This document shows, one piece after another, positions 1 through 8,107 of a stretch of 64,000 bases of DNA. The position numbers were made by a program, and so were the translations under genes. Where the stretch lies: contig CP091242.1 of assembly GCA_027627705.1 (NCBI GenBank), positions 1-64,000 of the forward strand, given 5' to 3'. This DNA comes from Hyphomonadaceae bacterium BL14 (lineage in GTDB: Bacteria > Pseudomonadota > Alphaproteobacteria > Caulobacterales > Maricaulaceae). Under the pieces are notes generated by a model. It was given only the letters and a program-made list of their open reading frames with translations, ran no database searches and was not told the DNA's origin. Position 1 is the stretch's first letter; each line of letters starts with the position of its first letter.

Positions 1-171
1 GCGCAGCGGTCCTCGGGCGTGGCGCGGGTGAGCTATGACGGGCGCACGGTTGACTACCGCAGCATGGCCGAGATCGACCGGGCCATCGAGGCGCTCGAGC
101 GCGAGATCGCTGCTGGCGAGGGCCGCGCCATCGTGCGCCAGGTGCGCGTGACCACCTCGAAGGGTCTGTGA
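1..171 (+). CDS. gpW-like phage head-tail connector (3' end only)
   Basis: The reading frame is open from the window edge to the TGA at 169-171, giving the last 56 residues of a small phage protein. The sequence SYDGRTVDYRSMAEIDRAI followed by a charged helix is typical of the gpW family, which seals the portal before tail attachment. It lies 3 bp upstream of a lambda-type portal gene, which is exactly where W lies in lambda (W-B). The 5' end, and presumably the terminase genes, are outside the window. Confidence 0.75.
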   Translation, partial: AQRSSGVARVSYDGRTVDYRSMAEIDRAIEALEREIAAGEGRAIVRQVRVTTSKGL

Positions 172-174
172 TCC

Positions 175-1653
175 ATGGGACTGTTCGATCGGTTCGCCCG
201 CCGGGGCTCTGGCGGGCCGGCGGGCGTGCGCGCGCGGCTCGAAGGCGCGATGGCGAGGCGCCGCCTGCGCGGCTGGAACCCGCCGCTTGAGAACATCAAC
301 GCTCTGGTCGCGTCAGGGGGCCCGCGGCTTCTGGCGCGTGCGCGCGAGCTGTCGGTCACCAGCGGCTATGCCGCCAATGCCTGCGAGGCGTTCGCCTCCA
401 ACCTCATCGGCGACGGGATCAAGCCCTCCTCGCTGATCGGGGATGCGCGCGTGCGCGAGCAGGTCCAGAAGCTGTGGCTGGCCTGGACCGATGAGGCTGA
501 CGCTGACGGGCTGACCGATTTCTATGGCCTGCAGGCCTTGGTCGCGCGCGAGATGTTCGTGGCGGGCGAGTGCTTTGTGCGCCTGCGCCCGCGCCGGGCC
601 GGGGATGGGCTGCTCGTGCCGCTTCAGCTCCAGCTTCTGCAGTCGGAGATGCTGCCGTTCGAGAAGACGCAAACAGCGCCCAACGGCAACCGCATCCGGT
701 GCGGGATCGAGTTCGATGCGATCGGCAGGCGCGTGGCCTATCACTTCCGCCGGCGCCATCCCGGCGACAGCACCGATCAGCGTGTGGCCATACCCGAGAC
801 GGTGCGGGTTCCTGCTGAAGAGGTGCTGCACATCTACCGGCCCATCGATGCGGGCCAGATCAGGGGTCTGCCCCATGTGGCGCCGGCCATGGTGCGCCTG
901 TTCCTGCTCGACCAGTACGACGACGCCGAACTCGATCGCAAGAAGACCGCGGCGATGTTTGCGGGGTTCATCACCAAGACCGCGCCTGAAGAAGCGATCA
1001 TGGGGGAAGGTCAGGCCGATCCTGATGGCGGCGCGATCGCGAGCCTCGAGCCTGGCACCATGCAGGTCCTCCTGCCGGGCGAGGACGTGAAGTTCTCAAG
1101 TCCCGCCGATGTGGGCGGGGGCTATGAGGCGTTCCAGTACCGAACGCTTCTGGCGGTCTCGGCATCGCTGGGCCTGCCCTATCATCTGGTTACCGGCGAT
1201 GTGCGCCAGGCCAACTACTCATCCCTGCGCGCCGAGCTCGTGGAGTTCCGCCGGCGCGTCCAGCAGCTCCAGCATGGCGTCATCGCCTATCAGCTGTGCC
1301 GGCCTGTGTGGCTGCGCTGGCTGGAGAGCGCGCAGCTTGCAGGCGCGCTCCAGCTTGATGATCCGGCAGGGGCGCGCGCGGTGCAGTGGATCGCGCCGCG
1401 GTGGGACTGGGTCGATCCGCTCAAGGACATTCAGGCTCAGGTGCTCGCCATGGAGGCGGGCATCACCTCGCGGCGCAAGGTGGTGGAGGCTACCGGCTAC
1501 GACATCGAGGAGGTCGACCGCGAGAACGCGGCCGACGCCTCACGCGCTCAGGCTCTCGGGCTGAGCTATCGCGCAAGTCCCGGCGAGACCCAGGGCGCGC
1601 GCGCCACCCCGGCCGGGCGTCCCCAGCCGGCTTCCAGCAGCGATCAGGAGTAA
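175..1653 (+). CDS. Phage portal protein, lambda (gpB) family
   Basis: This 492-residue protein forms the portal ring through which DNA enters the procapsid. Recognisable family features are the N-terminal MGLFDRF start, the region around residues 50-75 (ARARELSVTSGYAANACEAF), and the central YDDAELDRKKTAAMFAGFI stretch, which is characteristic of lambda-type portals. Near residues 340-360 the GDVRQANYSSLRAEL block is also conserved. Length is close to the usual 480-540. It follows the gpW-like gene after 3 bp and precedes the protease gene by 4 bp, so it is part of a tightly packed head operon. Confidence 0.93.
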   Translation: MGLFDRFARRGSGGPAGVRARLEGAMARRRLRGWNPPLENINALVASGGPRLLARARELSVTSGYAANACEAFASNLIGDGIKPSSLIGDARVREQVQKLWLAWTDEADADGLTDFYGLQALVAREMFVAGECFVRLRPRRAGDGLLVPLQLQLLQSEMLPFEKTQTAPNGNRIRCGIEFDAIGRRVAYHFRRRHPGDSTDQRVAIPETVRVPAEEVLHIYRPIDAGQIRGLPHVAPAMVRLFLLDQYDDAELDRKKTAAMFAGFITKTAPEEAIMGEGQADPDGGAIASLEPGTMQVLLPGEDVKFSSPADVGGGYEAFQYRTLLAVSASLGLPYHLVTGDVRQANYSSLRAELVEFRRRVQQLQHGVIAYQLCRPVWLRWLESAQLAGALQLDDPAGARAVQWIAPRWDWVDPLKDIQAQVLAMEAGITSRRKVVEATGYDIEEVDRENAADASRAQALGLSYRASPGETQGARATPAGRPQPASSSDQE

Positions 1654-1657
1654 CACC

Positions 1658-2656
1658 ATGCCAGGCTGGTATGAGATATGCGCCCGGGCGACCGGCGTGC
1701 AGATCACCATCTATGACGAGATCGGCGCCTTCGGGGTGTCGGCCAAGGGCTTCCTCGCCGAGCTTGGCGCAGCGCCCGAAGGCGCGCCGATCGATCTGCG
1801 GCTCAACAGCCCGGGCGGCTCGGTGTTCGACGCGGTCGCGATCCATAACGCCCTGTGCCGCCATACCGGCGCGGTGACGGTCTGGATCGATGGCATCGCG
1901 GCCTCGGCGGCCTCCTATGTGGCGATGGCGGGCGACGAGATCGTCATGCCCGCGAATGCCTTTCTCATGATCCATGATCCGTCCGGTCTGGTGGCGGGCA
2001 CGGCGGGCGACATGCGCGCCATGGCCGAGGCGCTCGACAGGATCAAGACGACCCTGGTGCGCGGCTATGCGGGCCGCACGGGCCGGCCTGAGGACGAGAT
2101 CGCGGCGCTGATGTCGGCCGAGACCTGGTTTGATGCGGGCGAGGCGCTCGCCGCCGGGCTTGCCACGCGCCTTGCTGACCCGGTGCGCATGGCCGCGAGG
2201 TTCGATATCGCAAGATTCCGCAACGCGCCGCCAGAGCTGGTCGAGGCGGTCACTGCGCCAGAGGCTGAGGAGCCGCCCGCTGCGCAGGCCGATCAGGACC
2301 ATCAAGACCCTGGCGCCGAGGCCGAAGGCGCTGACACTGAGAGTGGCCCTGAGTCGGGTCCTGCTCCCGACCCCGATCCGGCCCCCGACACCGGGCCGGA
2401 CACTGGCGCCATCCGCGCGCAGGGCGTGGCCCATGCGCGCGCGGTGATCGATCTGTGCCAGCTCGCCGGCCAGCCGCAGATGGCGGGGCGGTTCCTCGAA
2501 GAGGATGTCAGCCTCGAGGCGGTGCGCGCCCGGCTCCTGGCCCTCAAGGCAGAGGCCTCGCCCGAGATCACCGCCCATCACCCCCAGCCTGGACCATCCC
2601 CGTCCGCGCGCCCCTGGAGCGAGATCCTCGCCTCCACTTTCAAGCTGAAAGGATGA
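1658..2656 (+). CDS. ClpP-like prohead protease with scaffold-like C-terminal region
   Basis: Residues 15-185 form a ClpP/S14-type fold. The LRLNSPGGSVFDA motif (48-60) precedes the probable nucleophile Ser83 in GIAASAAS, and the probable catalytic His106 is in MIHDPSG. The usual third-residue position reads E155-T156-W157 rather than Asp, as is common in prophage ClpP-like enzymes. Residues 190-300 are a Pro/Asp/Glu-rich linker followed by a helical region (ARAVIDLCQLAGQPQMAGRF), a layout expected of the lambda C protease with the scaffold Nu3 embedded in its C-terminus. Role: scaffold removal during head maturation. The assignment to protease is firm; the scaffold role is inferred from position. 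Confidence 0.88.
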   Translation: MPGWYEICARATGVQITIYDEIGAFGVSAKGFLAELGAAPEGAPIDLRLNSPGGSVFDAVAIHNALCRHTGAVTVWIDGIAASAASYVAMAGDEIVMPANAFLMIHDPSGLVAGTAGDMRAMAEALDRIKTTLVRGYAGRTGRPEDEIAALMSAETWFDAGEALAAGLATRLADPVRMAARFDIARFRNAPPELVEAVTAPEAEEPPAAQADQDHQDPGAEAEGADTESGPESGPAPDPDPAPDTGPDTGAIRAQGVAHARAVIDLCQLAGQPQMAGRFLEEDVSLEAVRARLLALKAEASPEITAHHPQPGPSPSARPWSEILASTFKLKG

Positions 2657-2660
2657 CCCC

Positions 2661-3032
2661 ATGACTACCCTCACTGAAGGACGCCATACCGGCGGTTTTC
2701 TTGTCTGGGAGGTCTTGCGCGACTACACGCGCGAGACCGTCACCATCGCCTCGGGCGCAGGCAGGCTCGAGCCGGGCACGGTGCTCGGCAGGATCACCTC
2801 CGGCGGCAAATACACCGTGCTGGCTCCGGCCGCGTCCAACGGCAGCCAGAACGCGGCCGCGATCCTCTGGGGTCATGTGGATGCAGCCGATGGTGACGCT
2901 CCCGGCGTCGTGCTGGTGCGTGGCCCCGCTATCGTGAACCGCCACGAGATCATCTGGCCCGACGCCATCACCGAAGGCCAGACCACGACCGCCAACACGG
3001 CGCTCGCAGCCCTTGGCATCCTTGTGCGCTGA
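2661..3032 (+). CDS. Phage head decoration protein (gpD-like)
   Basis: The 123-residue protein matches the lambda gpD family. The signature is a flexible N-terminus, then SGAGRLEPGTVLGRIT (about 32-47), the AAAILWGHVDAADGDAPGVVLVRG core, and a C-terminal AALGILVR. gpD trimers cap the expanded capsid lattice and stabilise it. It is the gene between protease and major capsid, as in lambda (C-D-E), with 4 bp to the previous stop. A good ribosome-binding site (AAAGGATG) lies inside the previous gene's end. Confidence 0.9.
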   Translation: MTTLTEGRHTGGFLVWEVLRDYTRETVTIASGAGRLEPGTVLGRITSGGKYTVLAPAASNGSQNAAAILWGHVDAADGDAPGVVLVRGPAIVNRHEIIWPDAITEGQTTTANTALAALGILVR

Positions 3033-3074
3033 GCCGCGGCGCATCGATTTTTCTGACATACAGGAGGTTGGCGC

Positions 3075-4088
3075 ATGGCCACCATGGACATCTTCGAAGG
3101 CGATGCCTTCTCCATCATCGAGCTCACCCGCGCGCTCGAGAACATCCCGTTCAAGCCCGCCATCCTGTCAGGCTCTGGCCTGTTCGGATCGCGCGGGGTG
3201 CGCACGCGCACCGTCATGATCGAGAGCCGCGACGGCACGCTCTCGCTGATCCCGTTCTCCGAGCGCGGCTCGGCCTATGAGAGCCAGATCCCCGAACGGC
3301 GCGAGATGCGTGCGTTCGTGTGCCGCCAGTTCAAGAAGCAGGACGTGCTGTGGGCCTCCGAGATCCAGGCGATCCGCGAGTTCGGCTCCGAGAGCGCGGT
3401 CCAGCAGGTGCAGACGGAAGTGGCGCGCAAGCTCGGCCGGCTGCGCAACGACGCCGAGGCCACATTCGAGTTCCACCTGTTCAACGGCATCCAGGGCGTC
3501 GTCAAGGATCCGCGCGACGGCGCCACGGTCATCAACTACTACACCGAGTTCGCCATCACCCCGGCAGCCGAGGTCGACTTCGATCTCGATAATGCGACCC
3601 CAGCCTCGGGCGCCCTGCGCAAGCGCTGTCAGGCGATGATCGAGAGCGTCGAGGACACGCTTGGCGGCCTTGCGTCGGGACAGGTCCAGCTGCGTGCTGA
3701 ATGCGGCTCGGCCTTCTTTGCCGATCTGGTCGCTCACAAGGAGGTGCGCGAGACCTATCTCAACACCGCCGCGGCCGCCGACCTCAGGGGCCGTGTGGGC
3801 GAGGAGGTCAGCTTTGGCGGCATCTCGTTCCGGCGCTATCGCGGCGGGCTGGGGTTCGGCGTGCCCACCGACAAGGCCTACATCTATCCTGAAGGCGTCG
3901 AGGGCCTGTTCGAGATCTATTATGCGCCCGCCGACACGTTCGAGACGGTCAACACGCTGGGTCTGCCTCTCTATGCGCGCATGATCCCTGACCGTGACCG
4001 CGACGAGTGGGTGCGCCTCGAGATCGAGAGCAATCCTCTGCCCATCTGCACGCGCCCGCAGGTCCTGCGCAGCGCAAGGCGCACGTGA
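3075..4088 (+). CDS. Major capsid protein (gpE family)
   Basis: This 337-residue protein has the gpE/GP5-like capsid pattern. It has an N-terminal region PAILSGSGLFGSRGVRTRTVMIE (about 32-53) followed by the P-loop-like E-loop zone SYESQIPERREMRAF, and the conserved C-terminal block with KAYIYPEGV, FEIYYAPADTFETVNTLG and RDEWVRLEIESNPLPICTRP. The last of these is the hallmark ending of lambda E relatives. It lies 42 bp downstream of the decoration gene behind a strong AGGAGG site (3061-3066) and overlaps the next gene by one base. Confidence 0.93.
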   Translation: MATMDIFEGDAFSIIELTRALENIPFKPAILSGSGLFGSRGVRTRTVMIESRDGTLSLIPFSERGSAYESQIPERREMRAFVCRQFKKQDVLWASEIQAIREFGSESAVQQVQTEVARKLGRLRNDAEATFEFHLFNGIQGVVKDPRDGATVINYYTEFAITPAAEVDFDLDNATPASGALRKRCQAMIESVEDTLGGLASGQVQLRAECGSAFFADLVAHKEVRETYLNTAAAADLRGRVGEEVSFGGISFRRYRGGLGFGVPTDKAYIYPEGVEGLFEIYYAPADTFETVNTLGLPLYARMIPDRDRDEWVRLEIESNPLPICTRPQVLRSARRT

Positions 4089-4399
4089 TGAGCGCGTTTG
4101 CTCATGCCATCGAGGCGCTGTTCGCCGACGGGTTCCTGGCCCGGCCTGTGACCATCCAGCCCCATGATGAGGCGGCGCGCGACATCCCGGCCATGGTGCG
4201 CCGGGCCGATGAGCTCGCCAGCCTTGGTGAGGCTTCCCTGTGGAGCGAGGCCACGCGCGTTGATGTGCGCGTCAGCGACTGGCCTGCTCCGCGCCCCGGG
4301 GACACGGTGGTGCTTGATGGCGCGGCCCATGTCATCGAGGGCGAGCCGGTGCGCGACCGCGAGCGTCTGACCTGGACGCTGAGCCTTCGCGCATCATGA
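4088..4399 (+). CDS. Phage head-tail adaptor, gpFII-like
   Basis: The ATG at 4088 overlaps the capsid TGA (ATGA), which supports this start over an upstream in-frame GTG/ATG within the capsid gene. The 103-residue product (MSAFAHAIEALFADGFLARP..., ending LTWTLSLRAS) has the small-domain pattern GDTVVLDGAAHVIEGEPVRD, common in head-tail joining proteins of the lambda FII type. The position directly after the capsid gene fits. Sequence similarity within this family is weak, so the assignment rests on size, order and the beta-rich C-terminal half. Confidence 0.65.
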   Translation: MSAFAHAIEALFADGFLARPVTIQPHDEAARDIPAMVRRADELASLGEASLWSEATRVDVRVSDWPAPRPGDTVVLDGAAHVIEGEPVRDRERLTWTLSLRAS

Positions 4400-5076
4400 G
4401 GCTGGAGCTCTCCACGATCGGCTCGGTCGCCGGGGCCATGGCGCAGGAGGTCGCAGCGGCCGAGGCCGCCATGAGCCGGGCGGTGAGCGAGGCCAGCGAA
4501 GGGCTCAAGGGCGAGCTGCGCAGCCAGATCACTCAGGCTGGTCTGGGCGCGCGCCTTGCGCGCACCTGGCGCTCGCGCGTCTTTCCCGACGGGCGCGACA
4601 GCATCACCGCGGCCGGGCTCGTCTGGTCCAAGGCGCCGGGCATCATCCAGATGCATGATCTCGGCGTGGTCATCCGCTCGCGCTCAGGCGTGTTCCTGGC
4701 CATCCCCACCCCGGCGGCGGGGCGTTATGGCGATGGCGGGCGCCGGATCACGCCGGGCCTATGGGAGCGCCGGCACGGCCAGCGCCTGCGGTTTGTCTAC
4801 CGGCGCGGCGCCGCCTCGCTGCTGGTGGCGCAGATGCGCGCGCGCACCGGTCAGCGCGGCGGGTTCGCGCCCGCCAGCGCTAGCGCACTTCGATCCGGGC
4901 GCGGTCTTGTGAGTGTGCCCATCTTCATCCTCGTGCCCCAGGTCACCCTGAGAAAGCGACTGGACGTGGCCGGCGCATCCGTGCGCTGGCGCGACCGTCT
5001 GGCCGAGCTTGCCGTGCGCCGGTGGGGCGATGGCCTTCAGGCGGCGCCGTCTGGCTCGGACCCCGCCAGACGATAG
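4396..5076 (+). CDS. DUF6441-family phage protein (minor tail, gpZ position)
   Basis: Starting at the ATGA overlap with the previous gene, this encodes 226 residues. The conserved features are an N-terminal helical stretch rich in Ala/Glu, LVWSKAPGIIQMHDLGVVIRSRSG (about 74-98), FLAIPTPAAGRYGDGGRRITPGLWERRHG, and the C-terminal VPIFILVPQVTLRKRLDVAGA. These are typical of the DUF6441 family found in alphaproteobacterial lambda-like prophages. Its place in the order corresponds to lambda Z, a minor tail protein at the neck; that role is inferred. Its last 40 bp overlap the 3' end of the convergent Fic gene. Confidence 0.8.
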   Translation: MRLELSTIGSVAGAMAQEVAAAEAAMSRAVSEASEGLKGELRSQITQAGLGARLARTWRSRVFPDGRDSITAAGLVWSKAPGIIQMHDLGVVIRSRSGVFLAIPTPAAGRYGDGGRRITPGLWERRHGQRLRFVYRRGAASLLVAQMRARTGQRGGFAPASASALRSGRGLVSVPIFILVPQVTLRKRLDVAGASVRWRDRLAELAVRRWGDGLQAAPSGSDPARR

Positions 5077-6155
5077 CTGGTTCGCCTGCTGCCGCCGGGA
5101 TTGCGGATGAGGAGGCTGCGGGCAAGAAGGTCGTTGATGTCGCGCTGTGCGGTGTCGACGGAACATCCTGCCAGAGACGCCCATTTCCTGGCTGTCAGAT
5201 TGCCCTCAAACCCGTCGAGAAAGCGGTTGAGGACATCCTTCTGCCGGGCCGAAAGGGGCTCGTGCGCGGCGCGCTGCCAGAAGTCCGCCTTGCGCAGGAC
5301 CCCCGTGCTGTCAGCTTCGGCGTCATCGATGGCTCTGCCAAAGCACTCCAGAAACCATGCCAGCCAGAGCGTGACGTCCAGCGAGCCTTTCTGGGTGCGC
5401 TCTAGCATCTCATAGTATCTCGCGCGTTCACGCTGGATGCGCGCTGACATGCTGTAGAAGCGCTGGCCGGATCCTTCCATCTGCGCGATGGCCAGATCGG
5501 CGACGGCGCGGGCGATGCGGCCATTGCCATCCTCGAAGGGATGGATGGTCACGAACCACAGATGGGCAATGGCGCTGCGCACCAGTGCGTCCATCGGCGG
5601 CGTATCGTTGAACCAGGCCAGGAAGCGCTCCATCTCTTGCGCCACCTGATCAGCAGGCGGCGCCTGAAAATGGACCTTCTGGCGCCCGAGCGGGCCGGAG
5701 ACGACCTGCATCGGTCCGTCATGATCGGTGCGCCACGCGCCGACCGCAATCTTGTGAAGTCCCGAATAGCCCGTCGGGAACAGAGCGCCATGCCAGCCGA
5801 ACAGGCGCTCGCTGGTCAGAGGCGCACGGTGATTATGCATGGCGTCGAGCATCATCTCGACCACGCCTTCAACACGCCGGTCTGATGGCCCTGAGCCACC
5901 TTGCGGAAGGCCAAGCCGGCGCGCAACGGAGGACCTGACGCTGGAAAGGTCAAGCAGCTCGCCTTCGATCTGGCTGCTCCTGAGCACATCTTCGACCGTT
6001 GCACGAAACTCCGCCTCGAGCTGCAGATCAAAGCCGAGACGCTTCATCTGGCCGAGGAATCGGCCCTGCCTGTGACGGGCATCGCCCAGCCGGGCGAGTA
6101 GTTGCGCGCCGTCCCACGTGAATGCCGGCCAGGCGGTGTGCTCCCAGATATACAT
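5037..6155 (-). CDS. Fic-family protein AMP-transferase with N-terminal inhibitory helix
   Basis: The start at 6155 is chosen because GGAGA lies just upstream; an in-frame ATG at 6209 would add 18 poorly supported residues. The 372-residue protein has an N-terminal DUF4172-like region (IWEHTAWPAFTWD), the intramolecular inhibitory motif S60xxxE64G65 (SSQIEG), the full catalytic motif H205-PFEDGNGRIAR-216, and a C-terminal winged-helix-like part (CSVDTAQRDINDLL). Fic proteins transfer AMP (or similar) to hydroxyl side chains of target proteins; the SxxxEG helix places it in the self-restrained class II. It lies antisense within phage late genes, so it is a likely cargo gene. Confidence 0.92.
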   Translation of the reverse strand: MYIWEHTAWPAFTWDGAQLLARLGDARHRQGRFLGQMKRLGFDLQLEAEFRATVEDVLRSSQIEGELLDLSSVRSSVARRLGLPQGGSGPSDRRVEGVVEMMLDAMHNHRAPLTSERLFGWHGALFPTGYSGLHKIAVGAWRTDHDGPMQVVSGPLGRQKVHFQAPPADQVAQEMERFLAWFNDTPPMDALVRSAIAHLWFVTIHPFEDGNGRIARAVADLAIAQMEGSGQRFYSMSARIQRERARYYEMLERTQKGSLDVTLWLAWFLECFGRAIDDAEADSTGVLRKADFWQRAAHEPLSARQKDVLNRFLDGFEGNLTARKWASLAGCSVDTAQRDINDLLARSLLIRNPGGSRRTSYRLAGSEPDGAA

Positions 6156-6275
6156 GATTTCTCCGCAGGATTTGCCGGGAAAGCTATGCCCTCCTGCGGA
6201 TAAAGACAAGACTTTTGCCGCATGACGTGCGGAGAAAATCGCTTCATTCGCCGCAGATCATGAGACACGGGATGA
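6153..6275. promoter_or_regulatory. Divergent start region of the Fic and gpU-like genes with repeated TGCGGA(G/T)AAA motif
   Basis: Between the minus-strand Fic start (6155) and the plus-strand tail-gene start lie three copies of a short motif. ATTTCTCCGCA at 6157-6167 (TGCGGAGAAAT on the minus strand) overlaps the Fic ribosome-binding site, TGCGGATAAAG lies at 6195-6205 and TGCGGAGAAAAT at 6228-6239. A CCGCA/TGCGG inverted repeat spans 6218-6232. A fourth copy sits before the other minus-strand cargo gene (7433-7443). Whether this is a shared operator or only recurrent Shine-Dalgarno sequence is not decidable from sequence alone. Confidence 0.35.
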
Positions 6276-6706
6276 CCAGCCGCCGCGAATCCGTCCTCAG
6301 CGCCCTGCATCAGGCCCTCTCGAGCGGGCTTGCAGCAAGGGTGGTGCGCAATGAGGTCCTGCCCGAGAAGGTCGCGTCTCAAGGTCTTGTCATCGTGCGC
6401 GATGGCGAGCCGGGCGAACCCGACGTGACCCTCAATCCGCGCACGGAATATTATGCTCACCGTGTGGAGATCGAAGCCTATGTGCCGCGCCCGCCCACGG
6501 GCGGAGGCGAGGCCGGGCTCGACGAGCTCATAGCGGCCATCGCGAGCGCGCTGCGCCCCGATCCTTCGCTTGGCGGGCTGTGCGAGATGCTCAACCTTTC
6601 GGCGCCGGAGACAAACGTGCTGGCGATTGAAGGCGCAGCGCCTTTCCTCGGTGCGCGTACGATCGTGACGGCCGAATACCTGGTGAGCGATCCGCTCTCG
6701 CCCTGA
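6272..6706 (+). CDS. Phage tail terminator-like protein (gpU position)
   Basis: The 144-residue product starting MTSRRESVLSALHQAL matches a family common in alphaproteobacterial lambda-like prophages (LPEKVASQGLVIVRDGEPGEP, RTEYYAHRVEIEAYV), sometimes misnamed acyl-CoA transferase. Its place between the DUF6441 gene and the tail tube matches lambda U, which terminates tail-tube polymerisation; this role is inferred. Upstream in-frame starts exist at 6215 and 6260; 6272 is chosen because conservation begins there and GGG precedes it. Confidence 0.65.
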   Translation: MTSRRESVLSALHQALSSGLAARVVRNEVLPEKVASQGLVIVRDGEPGEPDVTLNPRTEYYAHRVEIEAYVPRPPTGGGEAGLDELIAAIASALRPDPSLGGLCEMLNLSAPETNVLAIEGAAPFLGARTIVTAEYLVSDPLSP

Positions 6707-6881
6707 CCCCTATAAGCCTCCAGCGCTCTAATAAAAAGCGAGGCCAGCAAATAGCTTAACTCAATGCATCCGGGTTTATGGATGATATGGCGATGCAGGA
6801 GGCAGCGACCCGGGCGGCGCTGAGGGCCGGCTCCGCCGCATGGTCAAGGATGGCCTTTCGCCTGCCGCGCCCAAACCTCGG

Positions 6882-7427
6882 TTAGTCGTTCACCCATACA
6901 TAATCGCGCAGCACCTGTTCAGCCAAAGCGCACTGATCCGGGGCGGGCTGGCGAGCGGAGGTGAAGTTCAACGACGGCACAATTTCAATTTCAAAAAGCA
7001 TTGTACGAAACATATCCGCTTCGCGCTGACCGTACTCCCTAGCTTCAAGCTCATCTGAAACACTTTGCATCAGATTCGATACATACTGAGTAACCGCGGC
7101 ACCGAACAGTATCAGTGGGTCGGTCACAAAGTTGGAGTTGGGGTCGGTAATTGGGATAACATCAGTAAACTGAAAATAGTTGCAAGCCGCATAGACATTG
7201 ATGGCCGGACGTGGGGCGACGCCTGCATCGAGGATCGGCTCCGCCCAAGCGAACTCGCGTTCGAGACGCGCAAGCCGGTCATTTCGTTCATTCGAGATGG
7301 CATGGAAATTGTTGTTTGCGTACGCCCGCATGGCTTCGATATCGGCCGCATTGGGGCCTCGGGTTTCATCCGCGCTTACAAGCATGGCCGCAGCAATCAG
7401 GCCAGACGCTATTATTTGAACCGGCAT
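6882..7427 (-). CDS. Small exported protein of unknown function (prophage cargo)
   Basis: Start at 7427 gives 181 residues beginning with a short signal peptide-like segment (MPVQIIASGLIAAAMLVSAD); GGAGAAA lies 7 bp upstream. A longer form from 7484 would hide this signal. The mature part is acidic and mostly helical, with two cysteines (AACNYF and DQCALAEQ). I do not recognise a family. Base composition is visibly less GC-rich than the flanking phage genes. It runs antisense to the phage tail genes, lying between the gpU-like gene and the tail tube, so it is likely a moron acquired independently. Confidence 0.6.
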   Translation of the reverse strand: MPVQIIASGLIAAAMLVSADETRGPNAADIEAMRAYANNNFHAISNERNDRLARLEREFAWAEPILDAGVAPRPAINVYAACNYFQFTDVIPITDPNSNFVTDPLILFGAAVTQYVSNLMQSVSDELEAREYGQREADMFRTMLFEIEIVPSLNFTSARQPAPDQCALAEQVLRDYVWVND

Positions 7428-7667
7428 GGGACATTTCTCCGCACTTTTGAACTCCCGCCAATATCGACGTTCATCGCTAATCAAAGGTTACAGGCTTTAT
7501 CATTGGGAAGAGCGCTATGGGTTGCGCCGCGACCGCGCTTTCCCTTGCGCGCCCTGCCGAAATAGATTTCGTCCACGTCGCCCACATCCCACATCAGCGC
7601 CCCGCCGACGCCGCATCTGCGGCTGACCAGATCGGACGCGCTCATAAACCCATACAGGAGTGATCCC

Positions 7668-8032
7668 ATGTCCAAGGTGCGCGCTTACGGCGCGGATGCC
7701 ACGCTGAAGGCTTGCCGCGAGACAAGCTATGGCGCGGCGCCGGTGTCGGGCTATCGAAGCCTCGACTTCAAATCCACCGATCTGTCCTCGGCCCAGCCGC
7801 TGGGAGACGACCCGCTCCTGGGGCGCGGGCGCAACGCGCAGGATCCCTATCGCGGCCTGATCACCGATGAGGGCCAGCTGGAGATACCGCTCGATCTGCG
7901 CGGAACCGGGTTCTGGCTGACCGGCCTGTTTGGCGATCCCGTGACGACGCCGGTCAAGGCGTCAGGCGCGATCGCCTTCGCCGCCAATCCGTCGCCCGGG
8001 GCGACCCTGACGCTGAACGGCACGGTCTGGAC
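7668..8032 (+). pseudogene. Phage tail tube protein (gpV-like), truncated by IS3-family insertion
   Basis: The frame begins MSKVRAYGADATLKACRETSYG behind a good AGGAG site (7655-7659). It contains PLLGRGRNAQDPYRGLITDEG, a tail-tube hallmark, and the start of the Ig-like or linker segment (TLTLNGTVWT). At about 8033 the sequence passes into the terminal inverted repeat of the insertion sequence, and the remaining codons to 8105 are IS-encoded. Only about 121 of the expected 250-300 residues remain. No continuation of the gene is visible on the far side of the IS, so this copy is non-functional. Confidence 0.85.
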
Positions 8033-8107
8033 TGTCCGTCGTCAGAACATTTGGCACAGATGGGATCGTAGATTAGTGGAGCATCGGCCTCGTCTGGTTG
8101 GTTGATA

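Noticed and set aside
313..5125. Many long antisense and shifted ORFs across the phage genes
   Set aside because: They are by-products of high GC content (few stop codons), lack ribosome-binding sites and read as Arg/Ala/Pro-rich low-information protein.
7065..7565. Plus-strand ORF of 166 codons opposite the small exported-protein gene
   Set aside because: It is antisense to the minus-strand ORF, which has a signal peptide and a good ribosome-binding site; the plus frame shows neither.
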